Below, piece after piece: positions 1-8,988 of a DNA stretch of 64,000 nucleotides. Within the stretch, counting starts at the first letter, position 1. Each line of letters opens with the position of its first letter. The notes below the pieces were generated by a model, which saw only the letters and a program-made list of their open reading frames with translations, did not search any database and was not told the DNA's origin. The position numbers were made by a program, and so were the translations under genes. The DNA is from an uncultured Thermoguttaceae bacterium (GTDB taxonomy: Bacteria; Planctomycetota; Planctomycetia; Pirellulales; Thermoguttaceae): assembly GCA_938042245.1 (NCBI GenBank), contig CALIRO010000050.1, forward strand, positions 1 to 64,000. The letters are read 5' to 3'.

Positions 1-296
1 ATCACGCAGGGCCAGAAGACAATATCGAAGGCGGCCGCCACATCGAGGATCTTTTCATTGATGGCCAAGACGGCAATCTCGCAACCGCCGCAGGAAGCCG
101 CCCAGTAGAGGGCCAACTTCGGCTTGCTAGGCGGGGGAGAAGCTGCCTGCATAGCCGAGGCGCTTGTCGGCGTAGGAGCAGATCCACTGGCCGGCGTAGA
201 GCTGCTAGCGGTGCTAGGGCCGGATCCGCCAGCCGCTGTCGGGAAGCCGGTGGCTGGCGTAGGGGTAGTCGTATCCGAACGGGGGGTAGGATTCAT
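1..296 (-). CDS. MvhG-like [NiFe]-hydrogenase small subunit (partial, runs off window)
   Basis: The ATG at 296 overlaps the stop of the mvhD-like gene (ATGA), so translation is probably coupled. The first ~58 residues are a Pro/Thr/Ser/Ala-rich, apparently disordered extension. From about residue 59 the sequence reads KLALYWAASCGGCEIAVL, the N-terminal FeS-binding Cys-x-x-Cys start of the NADH-ubiquinone 20 kDa / F420-non-reducing hydrogenase gamma subunit family. In that family this subunit carries FeS clusters linking a hydrogenase large subunit to MvhD and HdrA. The gene continues beyond base 1, so its end and any large subunit are not visible. An internal ATG at 152 (residue 49) would remove most of the extension, but the coupled ATG is better placed. 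Confidence 0.8.
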   Translation of the reverse strand, partial: MNPTPRSDTTTPTPATGFPTAAGGSGPSTASSSTPASGSAPTPTSASAMQAASPPPSKPKLALYWAASCGGCEIAVLAINEKILDVAAAFDIVFWPCV

Positions 297-811
297 TTGG
301 GGACCTCCATTGCCTGTTGGTGTTCCTGGACGATGGCCTGTAGGGCCTCTAGACGCTGGCCGTTCTCCTGCCAATTAGCGTGCCATTGGAGGGGGCCGAG
401 CTGACGGACCTGTTCGACCATTTCGGTAACGGCGTCGGCTAGTTGTTGTCCTTCGGCGGCCGAGGCCCAAACCAAACGGAATCGCTCCGGCTCTAGACCC
501 ATTTGCACGAGCATTTGCCGAAGCATATAGAAGCGGCGCATGGTTTTGTAGTTTTGTTCAATATAGTGGCATTCGCCGGGGTGGCAGCCGGCCACCATGA
601 CGCCGTCGGCCCCTTGGGCGAAGGCCTCCAGGACAAAAGTGGGATCGACTCGGCCGCTGCACATGACGCGAATAATCCGCATATTGGGCGGATATTTAAT
701 GCGGGAAATCCCGGCCAGGTCCGCAGCCCGATAGGAACACCAATTACAAAGAAAACCAATCAGCTTGGGTTCAAAGTTGGGATTCGTGGTATCGCCGTTG
801 GGGTGAGACAT
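293..811 (-). CDS. mvhD: Methyl-viologen-reducing hydrogenase delta subunit (MvhD-like)
   Basis: A 172-residue protein of the MvhD/FrhD-type family, which carries a [2Fe-2S] cluster and passes electrons between hydrogenase and HdrA. Visible signatures are CNWCSYRAADLAG near the N-terminus, a second Cys in VMCSGRVDP, and the AGCHPGECHY segment, giving the expected Cys set. Length is typical of the stand-alone family. It lies downstream of hdrA, separated by about 290 bp that hold dispersed repeats, and overlaps the mvhG-like gene by ATGA. No strong Shine-Dalgarno is seen before its ATG, which may mean a leader-dependent start. Assignment to the family is firm. The physiological partner is inferred from the neighbours. 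Confidence 0.92.
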   Translation of the reverse strand: MSHPNGDTTNPNFEPKLIGFLCNWCSYRAADLAGISRIKYPPNMRIIRVMCSGRVDPTFVLEAFAQGADGVMVAGCHPGECHYIEQNYKTMRRFYMLRQMLVQMGLEPERFRLVWASAAEGQQLADAVTEMVEQVRQLGPLQWHANWQENGQRLEALQAIVQEHQQAMEVPK

Positions 812-1103
812 GGGAAGCCCGTTCTTTTAAGAAGGTTATCCGAGTGGCTTTACATTTTTTATGTCAATAAACGTACCTCATTTCTTTCCTCTCCATTAGT
901 AGGAGAGGGTTAAACTGAGGGTTTTTTGGCCAGCGAGACGTCCGCGCTGCCAGGAAGACCCTTGGCCGGCTTCGTCTTCGCTCAGTCGGCCTCTCCCACC
1001 AGGGGGAGAAGCGATCAATCATGGAGTAGACTCAAAGGGGCCTGGATTCCCGCTTTCGCGGGAATGATACGTTGGGCCTCTCCTGCGGGGGGCAGAGGCG
1101 TTT
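812..1103. repeat. Intergenic gap with dispersed palindromic repeats (hdrA-mvhD)
   Basis: No gene is seen here. The stretch contains a CTCTCC...GGAGAGG-type inverted element (about 887-1012) and one copy of a small palindrome at 1042-1067, whose arms ATTCCCGC and GCGGGAAT flank a 4-base loop. The same palindrome recurs at about ten other places in the window. A segment with GACGTCCGCGCTGCCAGG near 938-955 also recurs near 3454-3471. The repeats interrupt what is otherwise a compact hdr/mvh operon. Confidence 0.7.
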
Positions 1104-3143
1104 TTAGGAACCGGAGACGACCTGAGCGGGAGCAGGCGCCTCAGTCGGCGCTGGAGCGGGGGCAGGGGCATGGGCGTCCCATAGCGCTCCGCGGATTTCC
1201 GAAAGGATCTGCTCGTTGGTAAAGTGGGCGCCGGTAATAGCGCCGGCGGGGCAGGCGGCCACGCAGGTCCCGCAGCCTTTGCACATGGCCGCAACGACCC
1301 GGCTGACGCCTTTTTCGGCGTCGTATTCGATGGCATTGTAGGGGCATAGGTTATTGCAGATGCGGCATCCGGAGCAAAGTTCTTCATGGATGGTAGCGAT
1401 GACCGGTTCGATCATGACGGTGCCTTTGGTGATCAACCCCATGACGCGGGCGGCGGCGGCAGCCCCCTGGGCCACCGAAGCGGGAATATCTTTGGGGCCT
1501 TGGCAGGCGCCGGCCACAAAGATGCCATCGGTCATGGTCGCTACGGGGTCGAGCTTTGGGTGGCGTTCGGTGTACCAGCCGGCCATGCTGCAGGAGATAC
1601 CACACTTGAGGCCTAATTCTTTGGCGTCGCGTTGGGGTTCCAGGGCAGCCATGAGGACGACCATATCGACGAGGATACGGCGCTGTTTACCCACCAGGGT
1701 GTCTTCGACCTGGACGATGAGTTTGCCTTCTTCTTCGGGGCGGCGGGCGGCATCGGTAACTTCGGCCACCCGGCCTCGGACAAAGTGCATCCCTTCTTCC
1801 AGGAGGCGTTGATAGAACTCTTCATAGCCCTTTTGGTTGGTTCGCATGTCGATGTAGAAGGAATAGACTTCGGCATTGGTTTTTTCCATGACCAGATGGC
1901 CGAACTTTAGGGCGGCCATGCAACAGACGGCTGAGCAGTACTCGTTGGTGTTAACATCCCGGCTTCCGACACAGTGGATGATGGCCACGGATTTGGGTTC
2001 GGTTTTGCCGTCGCGAAGGACAATTTTGCCGCCGGTTGGTCCGGAAGCGTTGCACATTCGTTCGAATTCCATATTGGTAAAGACGTTGGCCAGTCGGCCG
2101 TAGCCATACTGCGGAAGCCGACGGCAATCAAACAGCTCCCAGCCGGTGGCGATGATAATATTCCCGACGGTCAGTTCGATGTGTTCGTCTTTTTGGTCGA
2201 AGGCGATGGCGCCGGTAGGACAGAGTTTTTCACAGGCGCGGCATTTACCCCGCTCGAACCAGATGCAGGAGGCCGTGTCGATGACCGGGATACGCGGGAC
2301 TGCCTGGGGGAATGGGGTATAGATGGCTTTTCGGTATCCCAAGCCGGCCTCGAAGTCGTAGTCCACCACTTTACGTGGACATTTTTCTACACAGATGCCG
2401 CAGCCGGTGCATTTGGCTTCATCGACATAGCGGGCTTTTTTATGGATTTTTACTTTGAAGTGGCCCACCGAGCCGCTGACTTCTTCTAATTCAGAATAAG
2501 TAAATATTGTTACATTTGAATGTTGCGCCACTTCGGACATCTTCGGCGTCAGAATGCAGGCTGAACAATCCAGCGTGGGGAAGGTCTTGTCGAATTGGGC
2601 CATATGGCCGCCAATCGAGGGCCGACGTTCCACCAGATAGACCGGATAGCCTGCGTCGGCCAGTTCCAAGGTGGCTTGCAGACCGGCAATGCCGCCGCCA
2701 ACGACCAGCGTAGCCGGATGGACCTCCACATACGCCGGTTCCAACGACTGCTGCTTTTTGACCCGTTCGACTGCCGCAGCGACCATGGCCTTGGCTTTCA
2801 GGGTGGCTTTGGCCCGGTCGGTGCTCACCCAAGAACAGTGCTCCCGGATGTTGGTCAATTGGCATAGATACGGGTTGAGGTTGGCGTTTTCACAGGCGCG
2901 GCGGAAGGTCTTTTCGTGCAGATGGGGCGAACAGGCTGCCACGACGACTCGAGTCAGACCATGTTTTTTGATATCTTCTTCGATCATGGCCTGGCCGAGG
3001 GAGGAGCACATAAACTTATAATCACGTGCCACCACCACTTCTGCCAGATTTTGCCCCGCCCAACGGGCCACCTCTTCCACATCGACCATGCCCGCGATGT
3101 TACTGCCGCAATGGCACACATAAACGCCGACTTTTTCGGCCAT
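1104..3143 (-). CDS. hdrA: CoB-CoM heterodisulfide reductase subunit A-like (HdrA)
   Basis: A 679-residue flavin/iron-sulfur protein, the bifurcating hub of HdrABC complexes in the family. It has the N-terminal CHC motif (residues 10-12), an FAD-binding GGGIAG at 149-154, the LDCSAC segment near 193-196, a ferredoxin motif CTGCGICVEKCP at 245-256, a further Cys cluster near 295-310, and two C-terminal 4Fe-4S motifs at about 590-601 and 621-632. The last ~20 residues are an Ala-Pro repeat tail, an unusual addition. The ATG is preceded by a clear GGAGGAG. Upstream lies hdrB across a 490-bp repeat-filled gap; downstream is mvhD. Role inferred from context: electron bifurcation or confurcation between ferredoxin, a disulfide-type acceptor and an Mvh-type hydrogenase module. 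The electron acceptor in a bacterium of this type is unknown. Confidence 0.95.
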   Translation of the reverse strand: MAEKVGVYVCHCGSNIAGMVDVEEVARWAGQNLAEVVVARDYKFMCSSLGQAMIEEDIKKHGLTRVVVAACSPHLHEKTFRRACENANLNPYLCQLTNIREHCSWVSTDRAKATLKAKAMVAAAVERVKKQQSLEPAYVEVHPATLVVGGGIAGLQATLELADAGYPVYLVERRPSIGGHMAQFDKTFPTLDCSACILTPKMSEVAQHSNVTIFTYSELEEVSGSVGHFKVKIHKKARYVDEAKCTGCGICVEKCPRKVVDYDFEAGLGYRKAIYTPFPQAVPRIPVIDTASCIWFERGKCRACEKLCPTGAIAFDQKDEHIELTVGNIIIATGWELFDCRRLPQYGYGRLANVFTNMEFERMCNASGPTGGKIVLRDGKTEPKSVAIIHCVGSRDVNTNEYCSAVCCMAALKFGHLVMEKTNAEVYSFYIDMRTNQKGYEEFYQRLLEEGMHFVRGRVAEVTDAARRPEEEGKLIVQVEDTLVGKQRRILVDMVVLMAALEPQRDAKELGLKCGISCSMAGWYTERHPKLDPVATMTDGIFVAGACQGPKDIPASVAQGAAAAARVMGLITKGTVMIEPVIATIHEELCSGCRICNNLCPYNAIEYDAEKGVSRVVAAMCKGCGTCVAACPAGAITGAHFTNEQILSEIRGALWDAHAPAPAPAPTEAPAPAQVVSGS

Positions 3144-3633
3144 AGAACTCCTCCATTTCGATGAACAAACTCCCTTCCGCCCACGAAGGCGGAGAGGGAT
3201 AGTGGAATTTTGTTAGTTGCCCGGGTTGCCGCTTGCACGGCAAGGACATTCCCAACCGTCCACGCCCGTTTGCGCGGCAAGGGCACATGCCCCCTCACCC
3301 GGCTTCGCCTTCGGCTCCGCCGGCCTCTCCCGCGGAGGGGAGAGGCGATTTTTTGCGGCGGGGAGAGGGGAATTTCCCCTCACCCTGCCGGGCTTGCGCC
3401 CGGCTTCCCTCTCCCGTGGACGGGAGTGGGAAGAGGCGTGAATTTGCGGACGAAACGTCCGCGCTGCCAGGCGGCCTGGATTGCCGCTTGCGCGGGAATG
3501 ACAGGTATAAGTCCCCTGTTCCCCTCCGAGGGTGCTCCTAGGTGGTTTGCTGCTGGTTTCGGGGGGGTTAGCAAGTTGAGGCAGCTACATGCCCATCGGA
3601 CCAACCTAGTCCTGCCGTTTGCCATAGGAGGTT
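3144..3633. repeat. Repeat-filled gap between hdrB and hdrA
   Basis: No credible gene. It holds a long composite of the dispersed family: a hairpin at 3323-3346 (GCCTCTCC paired with GGAGAGGC) followed by six T, a second inverted element to about 3445, and a copy of the small palindrome at 3475-3501. A degenerate palindrome lies near 3217-3247. The T-run is on the plus strand, so it would not terminate the minus-strand hdr transcript. The gap nevertheless splits hdrCB from hdrA. Confidence 0.75.
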
Positions 3634-4530
3634 CTACGTTTGGGCGGCTGCCGGTTGGGCCTGTAATTTAGCCTCCAAGACCGGGCGGGCTGCTACAATC
3701 TCCTTACCAAATCCCAACTGATGCATATCTAATCCCAAAGCCAAGCCTACCACCTGGGTGAAATATACGATCGGAATTTTGAAGTTGGTGTGGAAATAAC
3801 TATTGACCCGACTTTGATAAGCGTCCAGATTCAATTGGCACATCGGACACATACAGGCGATCACATCGGCCTTGTACTCCTCGGCGCTATACAGGAGCCG
3901 ACGGATCAATTCAAACGCTTGGGGTTCGCTAATCTGGGTCATATGGCCGCCACAACAGTGGGCTTTGACCGGATAGTCGATCACTTCGGCGCCGACCCAA
4001 CTTAGCAGTTCATCCATTTTCATGGGATATTCGGGGTTATCGACTTCTTTGAAAGGCCGAACCCATTGACAGCCATAATAGGGGGCTACCCGAAGCCCAG
4101 TCAGCGGACGGACCACCTTCTGGCGAACTTTCTCTTCTCCCACATCGGTATGAAGCAGTTCCAGGAAATGACGCACTCGAATTCGACCGGGCGTGTAGTG
4201 CAAGCCGCCGGCGGCAAGGGCCTGGTTGATCAGATCGGCCATTTTGGGATCCTCGGCCATCAGACGATCCACTTTTTTGAGATTCAGATAGCAGGCCGCA
4301 CAAGGAGCCACTACCTGATCCAACTCCGGATCCACCAGGGCCAGATTCCGGGCGATCACGGCACAGGCGGTCAGTTCATCCTGGGAGAAATACTCCGTAG
4401 CGCCGCAGCAGTTCCAGTCGTCGATTTCCGGCAGCTCTAGGCCGAAGACTTCGGCCACGGCACGGACCGACCCGTCATACGCAGCGGCGTTACATTCCAG
4501 AGAACAACCGGGGTAATACGCGTATTTCAC
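3634..4530 (-). CDS. hdrB: CoB-CoM heterodisulfide reductase subunit B-like (HdrB)
   Basis: A 298-residue protein with two CCG domains, the cysteine-rich motif that in HdrB binds non-cubane [4Fe-4S] clusters and forms the disulfide-reducing site. Visible are CC at 41-42 with C77/C80 in the first domain and CC at 192-193 with C226, C228 and C231 in the second. Length is normal for the family. The start is GTG at 4530, overlapping the hdrC stop (GTGA), which indicates translational coupling. An Ala/Gln-rich tail ends the protein. Together with HdrC and HdrA it should form the soluble HdrABC complex; the natural disulfide substrate cannot be read from sequence. Confidence 0.95.
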   Translation of the reverse strand: MKYAYYPGCSLECNAAAYDGSVRAVAEVFGLELPEIDDWNCCGATEYFSQDELTACAVIARNLALVDPELDQVVAPCAACYLNLKKVDRLMAEDPKMADLINQALAAGGLHYTPGRIRVRHFLELLHTDVGEEKVRQKVVRPLTGLRVAPYYGCQWVRPFKEVDNPEYPMKMDELLSWVGAEVIDYPVKAHCCGGHMTQISEPQAFELIRRLLYSAEEYKADVIACMCPMCQLNLDAYQSRVNSYFHTNFKIPIVYFTQVVGLALGLDMHQLGFGKEIVAARPVLEAKLQAQPAAAQT

Positions 4531-5099
4531 TTGGCGGCTCCCAATTGACGGGCTTTTTGGATGATGGCTTGGAGTTGATCAATGCGTTTGATTTTGGTAG
4601 GGGTAAGGGCCATTCGGCCTCGGGTGAACATCGAAAGACCCAAGGGGCCCATTTTGAGCATAGCCCAGGGTTTGTTGAACAGATAGAATCGGCTGGCCAG
4701 GCCCAGCTCGAAACTTCGGCCGTAGCGATCCAATAGATCGGTAAACGTTTTGGCCAGGGCTGGGGCGTCGGTTTGCCGGGCCAGGCCATCGCGGATAGCC
4801 AGCCGTTTGAGTGTGTACATAATTTCCGTAATCGGTACCTTCTGCGGACACCGCGTCGTGCAAAAATAGCAAGACACGCAGACCCACATCGTGTTGGAGG
4901 TGAGCACCTCTTGACGCTGGTCGGCCTGAATCATGGCGAAGATGGTTCGCGGCGTGTATTGCATGTCGGCACCGTTAGGGCAGGAACCGCCGCAACTACC
5001 GCACTGCAGACAGTGTAACAACCGCTCGCCATTCGGCGTTTGGGAAACCACCTCATACAAAAAGGCCGAGCCACGCTCCATATGCGACGTCGAAATCAT
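4527..5099 (-). CDS. hdrC: CoB-CoM heterodisulfide reductase subunit C-like (HdrC)
   Basis: A 190-residue 4Fe-4S protein that in HdrABC complexes carries electrons from HdrA to HdrB. It has two classic cluster motifs, C30-x2-C33-x2-C36-x3-C40 and C74-x2-C77-x2-C80-x3-C84. It is first in the minus-strand operon hdrC-hdrB-hdrA-mvhD-mvhG. The ATG at 5099 has GGGAGGTGA just upstream, supporting this start. Its stop codon overlaps the GTG of hdrB. Family and order are those of archaeal and bacterial HdrCB pairs; nothing is odd in the protein itself. Confidence 0.94.
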   Translation of the reverse strand: MISTSHMERGSAFLYEVVSQTPNGERLLHCLQCGSCGGSCPNGADMQYTPRTIFAMIQADQRQEVLTSNTMWVCVSCYFCTTRCPQKVPITEIMYTLKRLAIRDGLARQTDAPALAKTFTDLLDRYGRSFELGLASRFYLFNKPWAMLKMGPLGLSMFTRGRMALTPTKIKRIDQLQAIIQKARQLGAAK

Positions 5100-6323
5100 C
5101 GCTCACCTCCCAAACGGCAACCAATTCCCCTTGCTCCGCACAGGAAGAGTTCCTCGGAAAAAAAGTTGTTCTAAACTCGCTTCCTTTTGGCCTACCTGCT
5201 GCATCGGCGATGCCTTCCATGCAGGAAGAAAACCGAGGCCATTACCTTTTCCTTTGCCTCCTGCCCAGTTCAAGGTAGCAGCTTGATTAGGAATTATTCC
5301 GTTAAGAAGGGCAAAAGGAAAGGGGGTTGTTTTTTCCTATTTTCTCAATTTTGCACTACTAAAATAGGGTGAATTGATTTTTTTCCTACTTCCTTAAAGG
5401 AAAAAAAGGAATAGATATTTTAATCCCTTTTGAGGGATTTTCCAAGGGATAGGAAAATGGGGAGAAGAAGATGCTACGTGGTTTTTCGGAGCCAACTAAT
5501 AGGTTTGAAGCTAGCAGACGGTCCGGTGGGATCGTTTTCGGGGCAAGGGGAAATTTTACAGATGTTTGAGCGTTCTTACTTTTCCTTAAAGCGGGGGCTT
5601 GTCGGCACTGTAGCCAAGGTGAAACCGGAAATAATTCTGAAATAAGTTTGACATAAATCCTTATTTTATAAGAGATTATAGAGACTCTTTTGGAATACAG
5701 ATTGCAAGAGCAGGTGTATATTTTGGGTATTTCCTCTAGGGGTCATAGCTATTCCCCCCAAAAGGATTAAACCTTTATGAGTTCAAATCATACACCGCTT
5801 AGTCAAAGGACGGCCCGGCACTGCCCCTTGGACGAAGCACCCTCTGTCAGGCGGTAGATATTCTCGGTCAATTGGCAGTCAGGCTCAGTCTAACAGACCA
5901 ACATCCAGTCACTCTAACAGACGAAGTGCCTAGTCCCTCTGACAGGGAGGTTCCGGGGCGATCTAGCTGACTAAAAGCCCATCCTAAAAAGATGTTAATA
6001 ATCCCGTTAAGTTGGAAACATTAGGAGGGTTGAGGAAGGGGGATTTCCTTTTTGGGATGGGCTGTAAGCTCGCGTGTTGCCAATGTGGAGGCCGCCCCGG
6101 AGAGGCACTCTCCTAACTGGTTGGCAACGTGGGGGTTAGGGAATTATACCGAGCAGGAGTGTTTCTGCCTAACTACTGGAAACTAAAGAAGTTATAGAAA
6201 ATGGCAGCCGTGGAGCTAAGGTACCACTCCGGTTAACCGACTCAGCCCGACAGACTAAGCTACCGCCAGTCTGAGACCTGAAGGTCCCCCTCAATCTTAC
6301 AGACTGGGGTACAGCAGAAATTT
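5100..6323. other. 1.2-kb non-coding region upstream of hdrC
   Basis: I see no convincing gene. A 71-codon plus-strand frame near 5430-5645 has no family likeness and no good ribosome site. The region must contain the hdr promoter (minus strand), but I could not place it with confidence. It is AT-rich around 5280-5800. From about 5830 to 6310 it holds short diverged copies of a TCTAACAGAC / GACAGAC element (5871-5960 and 6240-6310) resembling units near 41.2 kb, and a nested hairpin at 6076-6128 that is listed separately. Confidence 0.6.
6076..6128. other. Nested inverted repeat, possible structured RNA or element remnant
   Basis: GTTGCCAA at 6076-6083 pairs with TTGGCAAC at 6121-6128. Inside, GGAGAG at 6099-6104 pairs with CTCTCC at 6108-6113 around a 3-base loop. 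The two stems are in one gene-free stretch. It resembles no RNA family I can name. It could be a small RNA, a leader structure or the end of a decayed mobile element. Confidence 0.35.
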
Positions 6324-7673
6324 TTAGCGGTGAGCAGGGCAGAAGAATACCTGCTGGTGGAACCAACCTGGGTCAAAGGCAGGGGTGTAGGAGAGTTTGG
6401 TTGGAATTTCTGGGAGGCCATGTTGCCAAGCCAGTCCGGGGGTGCTTCCGATGGCTGCTCCTACCGAGCCGGTAGGAGTGGGGGCGGGAATTCCTAAGGT
6501 AATACATCGTAATCCGCCGCCGATAGGAATCAATCGGCTCGTATCCAGGCCGATCACCTTCCAGCCTGCCAACAGGCGTCGATAAATCTCTAGAACCCTT
6601 TGCGTGTTTGTCGGGTCCGCCGTCGGATAGGTGGGTACCAGCAGAAGCCGATTCGCAAAAATAACATTTGTATAAGTTCGCCAAATCCCATCTCGATGCC
6701 CTGGCATAGGAATCCGGATAACCCGCAGCGGCCCGGCCGAAGTCCGACAACCGGCCAAAATCGCCGCATTCCGATCCAAAAGGGCCGCATTCTCCGGGTC
6801 TTCCTTCGGATCGTACTGGCCCACCAGCACGGTATCCGGCCCCGTAAAACAGGCAAACATATCCACATGCCCAGTGGGTTCGCCGTGGAGCGGTTCGAGG
6901 ATCACCAAAGAATCGATCCCTAGGTGCTGGGATAGCAACTGGCGGAAGGAAGCCTCCGAGACATAGCCACCTACCTGTCGAAGCATTGCTGTTTGGGTAG
7001 TTAAGGCCAACCCCTGGCCATTGGTTAGTAGATTGCCCCCCTCTAGGACCATCGGCAGGGGAAAGACCGAGGCCCCGAACAAGGCGGCCAAGCGGGTCGG
7101 TACTACATCGTCCAACCGACGCCTGGGGTCCGGATATTCCGCATCATAGGCTGCCGAATGCAGATCGGGCAACCGGAAAAAGATCGGCCCATAATCCCGA
7201 ATCCAAAGCGTATTATGGGGGATTTCCACCAATCGGATCGCTCGCCCCAGCAGCTTTCGATCGGCCAAAATCTTTTCCACCTTTTGGCGCTGCCGTCCGT
7301 CGCTGACCAAACCCACCAGGCGGATCTGCTCGTGCAAGGCCTCTACCATCTGGGCCAAAAGGTCCGGATCCTGTTGGGCCAGCAGACCGGCCGATAGGAC
7401 CAAGGCTTCCATGGGCTCAAAGTCGGCCGGTACAGAAGTCCACTGCGCCAAACCCGGCTGATGCGGAGTAGAAAAGTCGCCCGGCATCGCTGGCAAATCG
7501 TTGGAAAGCGCCGGCTCCGATCCTTCTGCCCAGATCAGGGGGTAAGCAAACCCTGAGGCCGACTCATCCGCCCAAACCGCTCGCCCTGCCAGATAGACTA
7601 TCCCCCAGGATGCCACCCACAAAATCGGGCGCCAACAAGCCAACAAGTTACCCAAAAACACATAGGCTTTCAC
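6324..7673 (-). CDS. Agmatine deiminase / bacterial peptidylarginine deiminase family protein, exported
   Basis: A 449-residue protein of the guanidine-modifying superfamily, which hydrolyses guanidino groups to ureido groups (agmatine to N-carbamoylputrescine, or peptidyl-arginine to citrulline). Visible family motifs are WIRDYGP at 157-163, EGGN at 211-214, GHVDMF at 268-273 and GGGLRCIT with the candidate nucleophile Cys390. A hydrophobic N-terminus (about 5-32) looks like a signal peptide or anchor, which is unusual for cytoplasmic agmatine deiminase and fits an exported or peptide-acting member. The start is GTG at 7673 with GGAGGAG upstream. It stands alone on the minus strand. The substrate is undecided. 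Confidence 0.85.
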   Translation of the reverse strand: MKAYVFLGNLLACWRPILWVASWGIVYLAGRAVWADESASGFAYPLIWAEGSEPALSNDLPAMPGDFSTPHQPGLAQWTSVPADFEPMEALVLSAGLLAQQDPDLLAQMVEALHEQIRLVGLVSDGRQRQKVEKILADRKLLGRAIRLVEIPHNTLWIRDYGPIFFRLPDLHSAAYDAEYPDPRRRLDDVVPTRLAALFGASVFPLPMVLEGGNLLTNGQGLALTTQTAMLRQVGGYVSEASFRQLLSQHLGIDSLVILEPLHGEPTGHVDMFACFTGPDTVLVGQYDPKEDPENAALLDRNAAILAGCRTSAGPLRVIRIPMPGHRDGIWRTYTNVIFANRLLLVPTYPTADPTNTQRVLEIYRRLLAGWKVIGLDTSRLIPIGGGLRCITLGIPAPTPTGSVGAAIGSTPGLAWQHGLPEIPTKLSYTPAFDPGWFHQQVFFCPAHR

Positions 7674-7813
7674 TCAGACTCCTCCGTTGGTCATGAGGCT
7701 TTCCGAAGCTGGCGCCTGACCAGCAGCAAGAACCCAAGCCGATGCTTCTCCTCGGCCTCTGGAAACCCAAAACGTTTCCTCACAACTTTTGATTCTACTC
7801 TGAGCCGCTCGGT

Positions 7814-8698
7814 TCAGGAAGAGCATTCGGAGCGATTTTCCGATTGCCAGGCCAGCAGGATGAGATCCTGGCTGCTTTGGGATTGATACGGCAAGTCGGG
7901 ATAGCCGCCGTAGAGAAGCATTTGGGCGGCCCCGGCTTGTCGGGCCATCTGCTGAAGCTCATCAGCGGAAAACCCTAGCAGCAGTTCACGTTGAGCCTGC
8001 CAACAAAGCGGCACAACACGCCCGGGGGGAAACTGAGCATTAGGATCAGCGAGGCCATCGAAAAGGCCGGGTTCTTTGGGCCGGTCGCCAACAGATTCCC
8101 TCTGGTTTGCCAGCTCAGAGGCCGGCAGGTCCACCAGGAGCAAATCCACAAAGGCCCGATCGCCTACCCGATGGAGAGCTTTTAGGATGATTTTTGGCTG
8201 ACCGGCCAGCGAAGCGGCCAGACATTTTTGCCAGCAGGTGGATCCCTCGGGGAAGGCTGAAATGTTCAGCACCTGAATCACCACCAGGCCGCCGGGCCGA
8301 ACCGCCCGAAACATTTGCCGCACCGCTTCCGCCGCCGTCGGTTTATCCCCTGCCAACGCCAACGAATTACCGATGCAAATCGCCGCATCGAAATAGCCCG
8401 GCTGGGGCACCGGCTGTTGAAACGGTCGGACCGTCCAGCGAAGGTCGGGCGCCTGGCCATGAAGGGCAATGGCCCGCTCAATCATCGCCTGGCTCAGGTC
8501 GGCCCCTTCCACCTCCAGCCCCCAGCGGTGAAACAGGGCGGCATGATAGCCCGGCCCACAGGCCACGTCCAACACTCGCCGAACGCCGGTTTGTTCAAAC
8601 AGCCGCCGAAACATCGGCCCCTCCCGCTCCAACCGCCGGCGCCAATCCACCAGCAACTCATACACCTCCACCCACTGGTCAAATCCATGCCGATCCAT
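7814..8698 (-). CDS. Class I SAM-dependent methyltransferase
   Basis: A 294-residue protein with a Rossmann methyltransferase core. Motif I reads VLDVACGPGYHAALF, followed by an acidic end of strand 2 (VEGADLS), a DAAICIGNSLALAG segment and RPGGLVVIQ as motif post-III. These are the hallmarks of the UbiE/Methyltransf_11-25 type fold. The ATG at 8698 is chosen because CCAGGAG lies 6 bases before it. A GTG at 8734 would add 12 residues. The acceptor substrate cannot be told from sequence, and the neighbours (deiminase-like and LmbE-like genes) do not suggest one. Confidence 0.85.
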   Translation of the reverse strand: MDRHGFDQWVEVYELLVDWRRRLEREGPMFRRLFEQTGVRRVLDVACGPGYHAALFHRWGLEVEGADLSQAMIERAIALHGQAPDLRWTVRPFQQPVPQPGYFDAAICIGNSLALAGDKPTAAEAVRQMFRAVRPGGLVVIQVLNISAFPEGSTCWQKCLAASLAGQPKIILKALHRVGDRAFVDLLLVDLPASELANQRESVGDRPKEPGLFDGLADPNAQFPPGRVVPLCWQAQRELLLGFSADELQQMARQAGAAQMLLYGGYPDLPYQSQSSQDLILLAWQSENRSECSS

Positions 8699-8849
8699 TG
8701 CCAACTCCTGGAGTTCGATCCCCGTTTCGGCCACCTTGCTGAAATGAAGCCCCTGCTGATTTCTTCAATACAGTTTTTTATACCACTTTGCCGATAGCCC
8801 TTGATGCACCGAGGGCGAGGGCTCCTGGCGCGGCTTGCTAGGGCCCCAT

Positions 8850-8900
8850 AGTAACCAACCCCCCCATCCTATAAAACCAACCCCCCATCCTATAAGAGTT
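8850..8900. repeat. Short tandem repeat (two ~21-bp units)
   Basis: Two adjacent copies of a unit beginning AACCAACCCCCC and ending ATCCTATAA, differing in one C in the C-run, lie upstream of the methyltransferase gene. Confidence 0.7.
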
Positions 8901-8988
8901 ATGCAAAACGGAAAAAGGCGAACTGTGTGGGAACTTTTTCCCCGCTGCCTGGTTTAGCTGGTTCTACGGAAAAGTGTTTTTGGGCTTG

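Noticed and set aside
5430-5645. 71-codon frame in the 5.1-6.3 kb gap
   Set aside because: No clear ribosome site, no recognisable family, and a surrounding sequence of non-coding character.
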